Both the position numbers and the translations under genes were made by a program. A stretch of DNA of 64,000 nt from Phenylobacterium sp. (GTDB taxonomy: Bacteria; Pseudomonadota; Alphaproteobacteria; Caulobacterales; Caulobacteraceae), in the NCBI RefSeq assembly GCF_016124325.1, contig NZ_WGNY01000029.1, positions 1-64,000 on the forward strand, given 5' to 3'. Each line of letters starts with the position of its first letter. Positions within the stretch are counted from its first letter, which is position 1. Positions 46,527 through 53,263 of the stretch are shown here, piece after piece. The notes below the pieces were generated by a model, which was given only the letters and a program-made list of their open reading frames with translations, did no database searches and was not told where the DNA came from.

Positions 46527-47421
46527 ACCGGAACAGCTCCGCGGGCCGCCCGCCGGTCTCGGCGTCGAGACGGCCCAGCCCCTCGACCAACTGGGCGCGC
46601 TCCAGCGCGCGGCGGAAATTCTGCTTGTGCAGCGGCACCCCGGCGATGGCCTCCACCGTCCGCTGCAGGGCCGAGAGGGTGAACTCGTCGGGCATCAGCT
46701 CGAACACCACGGGGCGGTACTTCAGCTTGCCGCGCAGACGGCTCAGCGCGGTGGCCAGGATGCGGCGGTGGTCGGAGATCATCGACTCGCCCAGGGCGGC
46801 GATCAGGGCGTCGCCGCGCTGGGGGGCGGTCTCGCCGCGGTCGCGCGTCGCTTCGGGGGCGAGGCCGGCCTCGTAGAGCAGTTCGTAGCGCTCGAGCACG
46901 CGCTCCTCGTTCCAGGGCGCGCCGTCGAGGGCGAACAGCAGGCGCGCGCGCGCCAGCTTCTGCGGGTCGCCGCCGGCCCAGTTGCGCAGGGCGGGTTCGA
47001 TCGCGGCGAATGCGCCCGGGCGGCCGGCGCGCCAGTCTTCCCAGGGAAAGAACCGCGACCACGGCTTCCACTCGCTGCCGGCGAAGTGGGTGTCGACGGC
47101 GGCGGGGGCCAGGGCGAGGTAGCCCACCGAGACGACGCGGCCGGCGCGGTCGCCGCCCACGTCGGCCAGGGGCGCGTCGCGGCCCCTGTCGCCGAAGGTG
47201 TAGAGCTGTTCGACATAGCCCAGGTCGAACCGGGTCTGTTCGGTCACGAAGGCGCGCAGCGCGAGTTCGAAGGTGCGATGGCCGCCCGGGCTGAACGGGC
47301 CCGAAGGGAGGCCTGTCAGGTCGCCCCCCGGTCCCTTCTGGCGCACAGTGAGCACGACCGCCTCGCCGTCGCTGATCGCGACGACCACGGCGGACAGTCC
47401 GATGACGACGGACGACGTCAT
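46462..47421 (-). CDS. NAD-regulator-like protein (degenerate Nudix plus winged helix)
   Basis: A 319-residue protein matching the alphaproteobacterial 'NAD regulator' family (COG4111-like). Residues about 1-150 have Nudix-like strands (VVVAISDGEAVVLTVRQKGPGG; GHRTFELALRAFVTEQT) but no intact Nudix box GX5EX7REUXEEXGU, so it is a ligand-sensing domain. Residues about 235-310 (LRGKLKYRPVVFELMPDEFTLSALQRTVEAIAGVPLHKQNFRRALE) resemble the winged-helix of NrtR regulators. Regulation of NAD metabolism is inferred from the family. Its start overlaps the HD-domain gene stop by 4 bases (ATGA), so the two are co-translated. Confidence 0.85.
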   Translation of the reverse strand: MTSSVVIGLSAVVVAISDGEAVVLTVRQKGPGGDLTGLPSGPFSPGGHRTFELALRAFVTEQTRFDLGYVEQLYTFGDRGRDAPLADVGGDRAGRVVSVGYLALAPAAVDTHFAGSEWKPWSRFFPWEDWRAGRPGAFAAIEPALRNWAGGDPQKLARARLLFALDGAPWNEERVLERYELLYEAGLAPEATRDRGETAPQRGDALIAALGESMISDHRRILATALSRLRGKLKYRPVVFELMPDEFTLSALQRTVEAIAGVPLHKQNFRRALERAQLVEGLGRLDAETGGRPAELFRFRREILAARPVGGLSLPLLRD

Positions 47422-48011
47422 TCCGTGTCGAACGCCTGGGCGTGCGGCGTATAGCCCGCGGCCTCCGACAGCACCTCGAAGCGGCGCAGATAGTGGGTCT
47501 GGGCGTCGTCGGGCGCCTGGGGCTCGATCCTGAGCGTGTAGCCGGCGGGCGGCGCGTCGAAGAAATCCAGCGCCTCGGCGTGGTTGAAGCCCGCGAGCTG
47601 GGTGGCCTCGAAGAACGCGCAGGCGCGATCGGCCCGCTTGATCAGCTTCTTGATCGCCACGGGCGTCTTGGCCGGCAGGCCGAAGCGCACATGGATCGCC
47701 GTCTCCAGACGCTCCTCGAACAGCTTGTAGTCCACGCCCAGGGCCGCCTTGAACGGCGAGATCATGTCGCCGATCACATATTCCGATGCGTCGTGGAGCA
47801 GGGCGGCCAGCCGCCAGCGGGGTTCGACGTCGGGCTGGATGTGGGCGACGATCTCCTCCACCACCACGGAATGCTGGGCTACGGAGAAGGCGTGCGCGCC
47901 GACGGTCTGACCGTTCCAGCGGGCCACCCGGGCGAGGCCGTGGGCGATGTCCTCGATCTCGATATCCATCGGCGACGGGTCGAGCAGGTCCAGCCGGCGG
48001 CCCGACAACAT
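47418..48011 (-). CDS. HD-domain hydrolase (YfbR-like nucleotidase)
   Basis: A 197-residue metal-dependent phosphohydrolase. The HD motif is in AALLHDASEYVIGDMISPFKAAL; the upstream His (HAFSVAQHSVVVEEI) and downstream Asp (KRADRACAFFEA) complete the ligands. This resembles YfbR, a deoxynucleoside 5'-monophosphatase. The start is uncertain: the first ATG is 48011, but the frame is open upstream and a TTG at 48062, 9 bases after a GAAAGGA stretch, would add RAWQR-type sequence that I recall in homologs. It is coupled by ATGA overlap to the downstream NAD-regulator gene. Confidence 0.82.
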   Translation of the reverse strand: MLSGRRLDLLDPSPMDIEIEDIAHGLARVARWNGQTVGAHAFSVAQHSVVVEEIVAHIQPDVEPRWRLAALLHDASEYVIGDMISPFKAALGVDYKLFEERLETAIHVRFGLPAKTPVAIKKLIKRADRACAFFEATQLAGFNHAEALDFFDAPPAGYTLRIEPQAPDDAQTHYLRRFEVLSEAAGYTPHAQAFDTE

Positions 48012-48105
48012 GCGCTGCCAGGCCCTTGGAGCCTCCTTTCCGCGACGCAGCCCTTTTCTCAAGCGCGCATTCCTTTCACTGTCGGGGCGAGACCTGACCC
48101 AGGAC

Positions 48106-48119
48106 CTGACAAAGATCAA
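48106..48119. promoter_or_regulatory. FixK/FNR-type half-consensus site
   Basis: CTGAC-AAAG-ATCAA resembles the FNR/FixK palindrome TTGAT-N4-ATCAA (8 of 10). It lies 51 bases upstream of the tandem Usp gene at 48170. Usp genes are FixK-regulated under hypoxia in Caulobacter, from general knowledge. Weak evidence on its own. Confidence 0.35.
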
Positions 48120-48169
48120 TCCGCCTTGGGGCGACCTCCGTCAGGATCAAAGCGAGGAAGGACGGACAT

Positions 48170-48985
48170 ATGAGTTGGGCCCGCATCATGGCGCCGCTGT
48201 CGGGCGGCCAGGGAGACGCTGCGGCCGTCGCGGCGGCGACGCTGGTCGCCGAGGCGTTCGGCGCGGAACTGGCGGGTGTCTATACGCCTGCCGACGTCGC
48301 CGACGTGATGCCCTGGATGGGCGAGGGGTTCCTGGGCGGCGTCCAGACCACGGCGTTGGAATCGCTCAAGGAGGCCACGGCCGCGGGCGAGGTCAGCGCG
48401 CTGAAGGCGCTGGACGGCGTCGTCTACGACAAGAAGCAGTTCGTGGCGCTGCAGACGCCGGTCTGGGCGGGTCTGTCGGCCGAGAGCCGGCTGTCGGACG
48501 TGATCGTCTTCACCAGCGATCCGGCGCGTGGGCGCGGCCCGCTGGCCGAGGCCTTCCAGCAGATGGTGGCCGACGAACAGCGGCCCGTGCTGGTCGCGCG
48601 GGACGGCTTGAAGATCGACGGCGGCGTCGTCGCCGTGGCCTGGGACGGCGGCAAAGAAGCCTCGCGCGCCGCGCGTCTGGCGACCCCCCTGCTGGAGAAG
48701 GCGTCCAAGGTGGTGATCATCGCCGCGCCGAAGGCCAGTTCGCGCACCTTCGACCCGGCCAAGCTCCAGGCCTACTACGCCGCGCGCGGCGTGGCGGCCG
48801 AGGTCCGGCTGCTCGACGACAGCGGCGATGCGGCGCCTGCGATCATGGGCGCCGCCGCCAGCGCGGGCGCCGACATCCTGGTGGCGGGGGCCTTTGGCCA
48901 TCCGCGGCTCCAGGAGTTCATCTTCGGAGGGACGACGCGGACGTTGCTCGGCGCAGACAGTCCGTCCCTGTTCCTTTCCCACTAA
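48170..48985 (+). CDS. Universal stress protein (tandem Usp domains)
   Basis: A 271-residue cytoplasmic protein with two Usp domains. The N-terminal domain (RIMAPLSGGQGDAAAVAAATLVAEAFGAELAGVY) is followed by a second (GGVVAVAWDGGKEASRAARLATPLL) that has the Usp ATP-binding loop GAFGHPRLQEFIFGGTTRTLL. Similar proteins support survival under low oxygen. The architecture equals that of the protein at 24696 but sequence divergence suggests separate origins. GAGGAAGGAC provides the Shine-Dalgarno. A FixK-like site lies upstream. A small hypothetical gene follows after 32 bases. Confidence 0.9.
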   Translation: MSWARIMAPLSGGQGDAAAVAAATLVAEAFGAELAGVYTPADVADVMPWMGEGFLGGVQTTALESLKEATAAGEVSALKALDGVVYDKKQFVALQTPVWAGLSAESRLSDVIVFTSDPARGRGPLAEAFQQMVADEQRPVLVARDGLKIDGGVVAVAWDGGKEASRAARLATPLLEKASKVVIIAAPKASSRTFDPAKLQAYYAARGVAAEVRLLDDSGDAAPAIMGAAASAGADILVAGAFGHPRLQEFIFGGTTRTLLGADSPSLFLSH

Positions 48986-49017
48986 CGTGCTTATCTGACC
49001 TATCAGGAGGTGTCTGA

Positions 49018-49392
49018 ATGGCCCTGTCGCGCATCGTGATGCGGCTTGCCCGCAACCCGGGGACCGAGTTCGCGGGAGGCGATGACCACCGCGGCTACGC
49101 CCTGACCGCGCCGCTGACGCCGGACGGGCTGCTGGATGCGGACGCCTACGCCAAGGCGCGCGACGCCTGCACGGTCCGCCGCTTCGCGCCCGACGAGGAT
49201 CCGGCCGACGGTCGCCTGGCCCGCAAGGGGCAGAAGTGGTTCTTCGACTATGACGAGGGCGACACGGCCGACGATGAGCCGGTCTATCGTCTCGGCCAGC
49301 ACCGCTTCGCGGTGGGCGAGTACGTGACCGTGACCGACGAGGACGGCCGGCCGCTCACCTACAAGGTGGTCGAGGTGCAGCCGGCGGCGTGA
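49018..49392 (+). CDS. Small hypothetical protein
   Basis: A 124-residue cytoplasmic protein (MALSRIVMRLARNPGTEFAGGDDHRGYAL) with an acidic body and the segment KGQKWFFDYDEGDTADDEPVYRLGQHRFAVGEYVTV. It has no signal peptide and no recognised domain. A near-perfect AGGAGGTG Shine-Dalgarno is 7 bases before ATG. It is 32 bases downstream of the Usp gene, so they may share a transcript and a stress function. Its stop (49390-49392) directly abuts the stop of the convergent lipoprotein gene (49393-49395). Confidence 0.82.
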   Translation: MALSRIVMRLARNPGTEFAGGDDHRGYALTAPLTPDGLLDADAYAKARDACTVRRFAPDEDPADGRLARKGQKWFFDYDEGDTADDEPVYRLGQHRFAVGEYVTVTDEDGRPLTYKVVEVQPAA

Positions 49393-50235
49393 TCAGACGC
49401 CGCCGTTCCGGCGCACCAGCCGCTTGACGTCGGGATAGAGCTCGCCGCCGTCGGGACCGTGCGACTTCGACTTCACGATCGCCACCGTGATCGGCCCGGC
49501 CTTGGGGCCGCCGGCCTCGTAGCCGACGTAGCGATAGCCGTCGGGCAGGTTGGGGCCGGTGTAGATGAAGGTGGCCCGCACGCCGCGCTTGTCCGGGCTG
49601 AACGCCTCGCCGCGCAGCCGCACGTCGCGCCGGACGCGGATCGTCGCGCCGTCGTCGCCGGCGTTGACGTGCAGCGGGCCGATCTGGACGTTGGCCGTAT
49701 CCTCGTCGTCGTTGGCGGTGATGTGGATGCCGGGAAGGTTCACGTGGGTGGTCCCGTGGGTGTCCTCGACCACCGCGGGATGATCGCCGTGGATGTCGAC
49801 GATCGTCTGGCCGTCCTTCTCGATCTTCACGCTGGCCATGGCGGACTTCGAGTCCTGCTCGGCCTCGGCCGCGGCCTTGCGGGCGGCGTCGCTGGGCTTG
49901 GAGACCACCTCCGCGGGCTTGGCCTCGCTGGCGTCGGCGGTCGCGCCGGCTTCGCCAGCGGCGACGGCTTCGCCCGCGGGCGTCAGTTCGCCCTCGAGCC
50001 CGGACAGGGTGGCGTCGATGCCGCCCTTCACCGAGACGAGCTGGAGGGTCACCTCGGCGCCGTCGTCGGCCACATAGGTGCAGGTCTTGCCGTCGGCCGC
50101 GACCGACGTGCGCTCCAGGTCGCCTTGCTTCGAGGGGCAGTCCAGCGCGGCGCGCTTCGGCGGCGGCCCGTTGGGGCTGCAGGCCGCCGCGCCCAGCGCC
50201 AGCGCCGACACCGCGAGAAGGGCAGTGGTCTTCAT
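49393..50235 (-). CDS. Hypothetical lipoprotein
   Basis: A 280-residue predicted lipoprotein (MKTTALLAVSALALGAAAC, lipobox AAAC). The N-terminal part has a Cys pair (DCPSKQGDL and KTCTYVADD), then an Ala/Glu/Lys-rich linker, then a beta-rich region (VNLPGIHITANDDEDTANVQIGPLHVNAGDDGATIRVRRDVRLRG) that resembles repeating strands, and a C-terminal domain with FIYTGPNLPDGYRYVGYEAGG. No family was recognised. The only Shine-Dalgarno-like GGAG (50245-50248) lies inside a stable hairpin directly upstream. Its 3' end abuts the previous gene. Confidence 0.8.
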   Translation of the reverse strand: MKTTALLAVSALALGAAACSPNGPPPKRAALDCPSKQGDLERTSVAADGKTCTYVADDGAEVTLQLVSVKGGIDATLSGLEGELTPAGEAVAAGEAGATADASEAKPAEVVSKPSDAARKAAAEAEQDSKSAMASVKIEKDGQTIVDIHGDHPAVVEDTHGTTHVNLPGIHITANDDEDTANVQIGPLHVNAGDDGATIRVRRDVRLRGEAFSPDKRGVRATFIYTGPNLPDGYRYVGYEAGGPKAGPITVAIVKSKSHGPDGGELYPDVKRLVRRNGGV

Positions 50236-50239
50236 GAAA

Positions 50240-50281
50240 AAGGGCTCCGTCCTGTCGCCCGCAAGCGTGGTCGGAGCCCTT
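50240..50281 (-). promoter_or_regulatory. Hairpin sequestering the lipoprotein Shine-Dalgarno (terminator-like)
   Basis: On the minus strand AAGGGCTCCG (50281-50272) pairs with CGGAGCCCTT (50249-50240) as a 10-bp stem with a 22-base loop, followed by TTT and then the ATG of the lipoprotein gene. The 3' arm contains GGAG, the only Shine-Dalgarno for that gene, 9 bases from ATG. The same structure could terminate MoxR transcripts. Confidence 0.6.
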
Positions 50282-50317
50282 CGAAAAGGCGAGTGAATTC
50301 GATGTAACGCCGAGGCG

Positions 50318-51187
50318 TTACTGCCCGCCGGGCCGGGCCGCGCCCTCGCGTCGCGCCAGGAAAGCGAGGCGCTCGAACAGGTGAACGTCCTGTTCGTTCT
50401 TCAGGAGGGCGCCGTGCAGCGGCGGGATCAGCTTGGTCGGGTCCTTCTCGGCCAGCGAGTCGGCATCGATGTCCTCGACCATCAGCAGCTTCAGCCAGTC
50501 GAGCAGTTCCGACGTCGAGGGCTTCTTCTTCAGGCCGGGCACCTTGCGCATGTCGTAGAAGATGCGCAGCGCCTCGGCGACCAGCTTGTTCTTGATGCCC
50601 GGGTAGTGGACGTCGACGATCGACTGCATCGTGTCGGAGTCGGGGAAGCGGATGTAGTGGAAGAAGCAGCGGCGCAGGAAGGCGTCGGGCAGCTCCTTCT
50701 CGTTGTTGGAGGTGATGATCACGATCGGCCGGATCTTGGCCTTGATCGTCTCGTTGGTCTCGTAGACGTAGAATTCCATCCGATCGAGCTCCTGCAGGAG
50801 GTCGTTCGGGAATTCGATGTCGGCCTTGTCGATCTCGTCGATGAGCAGGACCGGGCGCTTGGGCGCTTCGAACGCCTCCCAGAGCTTGCCCTTCTTGATG
50901 TAGTTCTTGACGTCCTTCACCCGCTCGTCGCCCAGCTGGCTGTCGCGCAGGCGGGTCACCGCGTCGTACTCGTAGAGGCCCTGGATCGCCTTGGTGGTCG
51001 ACTTGATGTGCCAGGTGATCAGTTCGGCGCCGAGCGCGTTGGCGATCTCGTAGGCCAGGACGGTCTTGCCGGTGCCCGGCTCGCCCTTGATCAGCAGGGG
51101 CCGCTCCAGCGCGATGGCGGCGTTGACCGCCACCTTCAGGTCTTCGGTGGCGACGTAGTTGTCGGTGCCTTCAAAACGCTGGCTCAT
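50318..51187 (-). CDS. MoxR-family AAA+ ATPase (CoxD-like)
   Basis: A 289-residue AAA+ ATPase of the MoxR group. Walker A is GEPGTGKT, Walker B LLIDEIDKAD, sensor 1 IITSNNEKELPDAFLRRCFFHY, with the N-terminal MSQRFEGTDNYVATEDL. These act as chaperone-type ATPases that insert metal or cofactors together with a VWA-domain partner. Here no VWA gene is adjacent; the next gene downstream on the strand is a lipoprotein. ATG 51187 was chosen because the sequence before it is not protein-like, although the frame stays open. A hairpin follows. Confidence 0.93.
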   Translation of the reverse strand: MSQRFEGTDNYVATEDLKVAVNAAIALERPLLIKGEPGTGKTVLAYEIANALGAELITWHIKSTTKAIQGLYEYDAVTRLRDSQLGDERVKDVKNYIKKGKLWEAFEAPKRPVLLIDEIDKADIEFPNDLLQELDRMEFYVYETNETIKAKIRPIVIITSNNEKELPDAFLRRCFFHYIRFPDSDTMQSIVDVHYPGIKNKLVAEALRIFYDMRKVPGLKKKPSTSELLDWLKLLMVEDIDADSLAEKDPTKLIPPLHGALLKNEQDVHLFERLAFLARREGAARPGGQ

Positions 51188-51398
51188 CGAGTCTCCCCGC
51201 GCGGGGCTACGCCCGCGTTCGAACAGTTGTTTGTCGACCCGCCAACCTATAGGGCGCGGCGGGATGTTCAAGCGCGATGACAAGCGTCGCCTTGCCGGCC
51301 GGCTTCGAAAGGGCGGTCTGGACGCGATCTTGGCCGTTGTGGCTGGGCGCGAGGCGCAATAGTCCTGGCCCGGGCGCAACCGCGGGAGGCCCGGCGAC

Positions 51399-52097
51399 GT
51401 GAACCTGGCGATCCTGCAGGCGCGAATGACCTCGACCCGCCTCCCTGGCAAGGTGATGGCTCCCGTGCTGGGCGAGCCGATGATCGGCCGCCAGCTGGAG
51501 CGGCTCGGCCGGGCGGCCCGCCTGGACCGCATCGTCATCGCCACCAGCCGCGAGGCGAGCGACGATCCGCTGGCCAGCTATTGCGAGGGGCTGGGCCTCA
51601 CCGTGTTCCGCGGTGAGTTGGCCGACGTGCTCGGCCGGTTCCTGGGCGCGCTCGACCTGTTCCCGCAGGCGCAGACGGTGGTGCGGCTGACCGCGGACTG
51701 CCCGCTCGCCGACCCTGCGGTCATCGACGCCACCATCGCGCGTCACGAGGAGGCGGGCGCCGACTACACCAGCAACACGCCGGCCGTGCGCACCTATCCG
51801 CACGGCCTCGACACCGAGGTCATGAGGCGCGAGACGCTGGAGGCCGCCGGTCGTGAAGCGACCGACCCCTACGAGCGCGAGCACGTGACGCCCTTCATCT
51901 ACCGGCGGCCCGAGCGGTTCCGTATCGCCAGCCTTTCGCGGGAACCCTCGCTGGCCCACCTGCGCTGGACCGTGGACCTGCCCGAGGACCTCGACTTCGT
52001 ACGCGACGTCTATGCGAGGCTCTATCCGGCGAACCCGGCGTTCACCTCCGATGATATCGTGGCGCTGGACCGCAACAGCTCGGGAGCGGTGACATGA
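51399..52097 (+). CDS. Cytidylyltransferase-family protein (SpsF/PseF-like)
   Basis: A 232-residue nucleotidyltransferase of the SpsF type (COG1861-like), starting at GTG 51399. The signature LAILQARMTSTRLPGKVMAPVLGEPMI carries the nucleotide-binding loop, followed by RLTADCPLADPAVI with the metal-binding Asp. Such enzymes activate acidic sugars as CMP or CDP derivatives. It overlaps pseH by 4 bases (ATGA), so it is probably the CMP-sugar step of nonulosonic acid (pseudaminic-type) synthesis, replacing a standard PseF. The sugar itself is not proven by sequence. Confidence 0.85.
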   Translation: MNLAILQARMTSTRLPGKVMAPVLGEPMIGRQLERLGRAARLDRIVIATSREASDDPLASYCEGLGLTVFRGELADVLGRFLGALDLFPQAQTVVRLTADCPLADPAVIDATIARHEEAGADYTSNTPAVRTYPHGLDTEVMRRETLEAAGREATDPYEREHVTPFIYRRPERFRIASLSREPSLAHLRWTVDLPEDLDFVRDVYARLYPANPAFTSDDIVALDRNSSGAVT

Positions 52098-52675
52098 GCG
52101 CGCCTGAGGTCAGGCTTCGCGGTGTGGAGGCCGGCGACCGAGATCGGCTGCTTGCCTGGCGCAACCTGCCCGAGGTGGCGGCGTGGATGTACAGCGACCA
52201 CGTCATCTCGCCGGAAGAGCACGCCCGCTGGTTCGCCGCCGCGACGGCCGACCCCGCGCGGCGCTACTGGATCATCGAGATGGATGGGGCGCCGGTGGGC
52301 CTCGCGAACCTGGCCGACATCTCGCGCGAGCACCGCAAGTGCGCCTGGGCCTACTACCTCGCCGATCCGGCGGTTCGCGGGAAAGGCGTCGGCTCGTTCG
52401 TGGAGTTCTGTGTCATCGAGCATGTGTTCGGCGCCCTGGGCCTGAACAAGCTCAATTGCGAAGTGCTGATCGAGAACGAGGCGGTCTGGAAACTGCACGA
52501 GTCGTTCGGCTTCCGGCGCGAGGCCCTGTTCCGGGCGCATGTCTGGAAGGCGGGCCAGCCGCGCGACGTGGTGGGCCTGGGGCTGATGGCGGCGGACTGG
52601 GCGGGGCAACGCCCCGTCAGCGCCGAGCGGCTCGCGGCGAAGGGCTTCGACCTGGCGGCGGCCGTAGTCGGCTAG
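52094..52675 (+). CDS. pseH: PseH-like N-acetyltransferase (flagellin sugar synthesis)
   Basis: A 193-residue GNAT acetyltransferase of the PseH family, which acetylates UDP-4-amino-4,6-dideoxy-N-acetyl-beta-L-altrosamine in pseudaminic acid synthesis. RLRGVEAGDRDRLLAWRNLPEVAAWMYSDHVISPEEHARWF is the family N-terminus; the acetyl-CoA site is LADPAVRGKGVGSFVEFCVIEH, and the end is NKLNCEVLIENEAVWKLHESFGFRREALFR. It is coupled by ATGA overlap to the cytidylyltransferase gene. The other pathway genes (pseB, C, G, I) are not in the window. Its location 2.6 kb from flbT fits flagellin glycosylation. The stop shares CTAG with the next gene. Confidence 0.92.
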   Translation: MSAPEVRLRGVEAGDRDRLLAWRNLPEVAAWMYSDHVISPEEHARWFAAATADPARRYWIIEMDGAPVGLANLADISREHRKCAWAYYLADPAVRGKGVGSFVEFCVIEHVFGALGLNKLNCEVLIENEAVWKLHESFGFRREALFRAHVWKAGQPRDVVGLGLMAADWAGQRPVSAERLAAKGFDLAAAVVG

Positions 52676-53199
52676 CGCTTGGCGCGCGACCCGTCGGCCG
52701 GACGGGCATAGCCCAGATCCCGCAGGTCGTCCTCGTCGGCCTCACGCGCTTCGAAGTTGGTGAAATCGTCCGCGCGGCCCTCGGCGTCATCGGCGTCGCG
52801 GACCTGATCCTGGCCCGCCACTTCGCTGTAGGCGCGAGGTATCGGTTCCGCGCCCAACTCCGGCCCCTGGCCGTCGATGTCGTCTTCCCGCTCGGCGTCG
52901 GCGGCGCGATAATTGAGCTCGTCATCCTCTTCCAAATCGCGATCCTCGACCGCGTCCGGGTCGAACTCGTCGGCGTCGAGCGCCACGGCCTCGTCCTCGT
53001 CAGCGTCACCTTCGGCCCGTGTGACATCCTCGAGATCGGGCAACTCCTCGAAGGTGCGCATGTCCTCGCCGATGCTCAGGGGTGAGTCGCCGGCCAGCGG
53101 CGAGTCGCCCTCGCCACCGGCGGTATTGGCCTCGTCGAAGGTTTCGGCTTGGTCCTGCGGATCGTAGCCGGGATCGGATTTGGGCGCGGGTCCCGCCAT
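52672..53199 (-). CDS. Highly acidic hypothetical protein
   Basis: A 175-residue protein with a very acidic, low-complexity composition (DADEDEAVALDADEFDPDAVEDRDLEEDDELNYR), lacking a signal peptide or membrane segment. Probably largely disordered. A short repeated motif DSPLAGDSPLSIGED appears early. Function unknown. It converges on pseH, sharing a 4-base CTAG that holds both stop codons. The acidic and periodic composition means the frame could be a GC-bias artefact, but the clear ATG, length and consistent acidic bias on the sense strand support coding. Confidence 0.7.
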   Translation of the reverse strand: MAGPAPKSDPGYDPQDQAETFDEANTAGGEGDSPLAGDSPLSIGEDMRTFEELPDLEDVTRAEGDADEDEAVALDADEFDPDAVEDRDLEEDDELNYRAADAEREDDIDGQGPELGAEPIPRAYSEVAGQDQVRDADDAEGRADDFTNFEAREADEDDLRDLGYARPADGSRAKR

Positions 53200-53263
53200 G
53201 TCGGGCTCCTTCGGGCTGCGCGCCGGCGGCCCGGCGCATGCCCCGGAGAACCCGTTGCGGCGG

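Noticed and set aside
51264..51362. 32-codon open frame (MFKRDDKRRLAGRL...) between moxR and the cytidylyltransferase gene.
   Set aside because: Short, no Shine-Dalgarno that decides a start, and no recognisable feature; chance frame is as likely.
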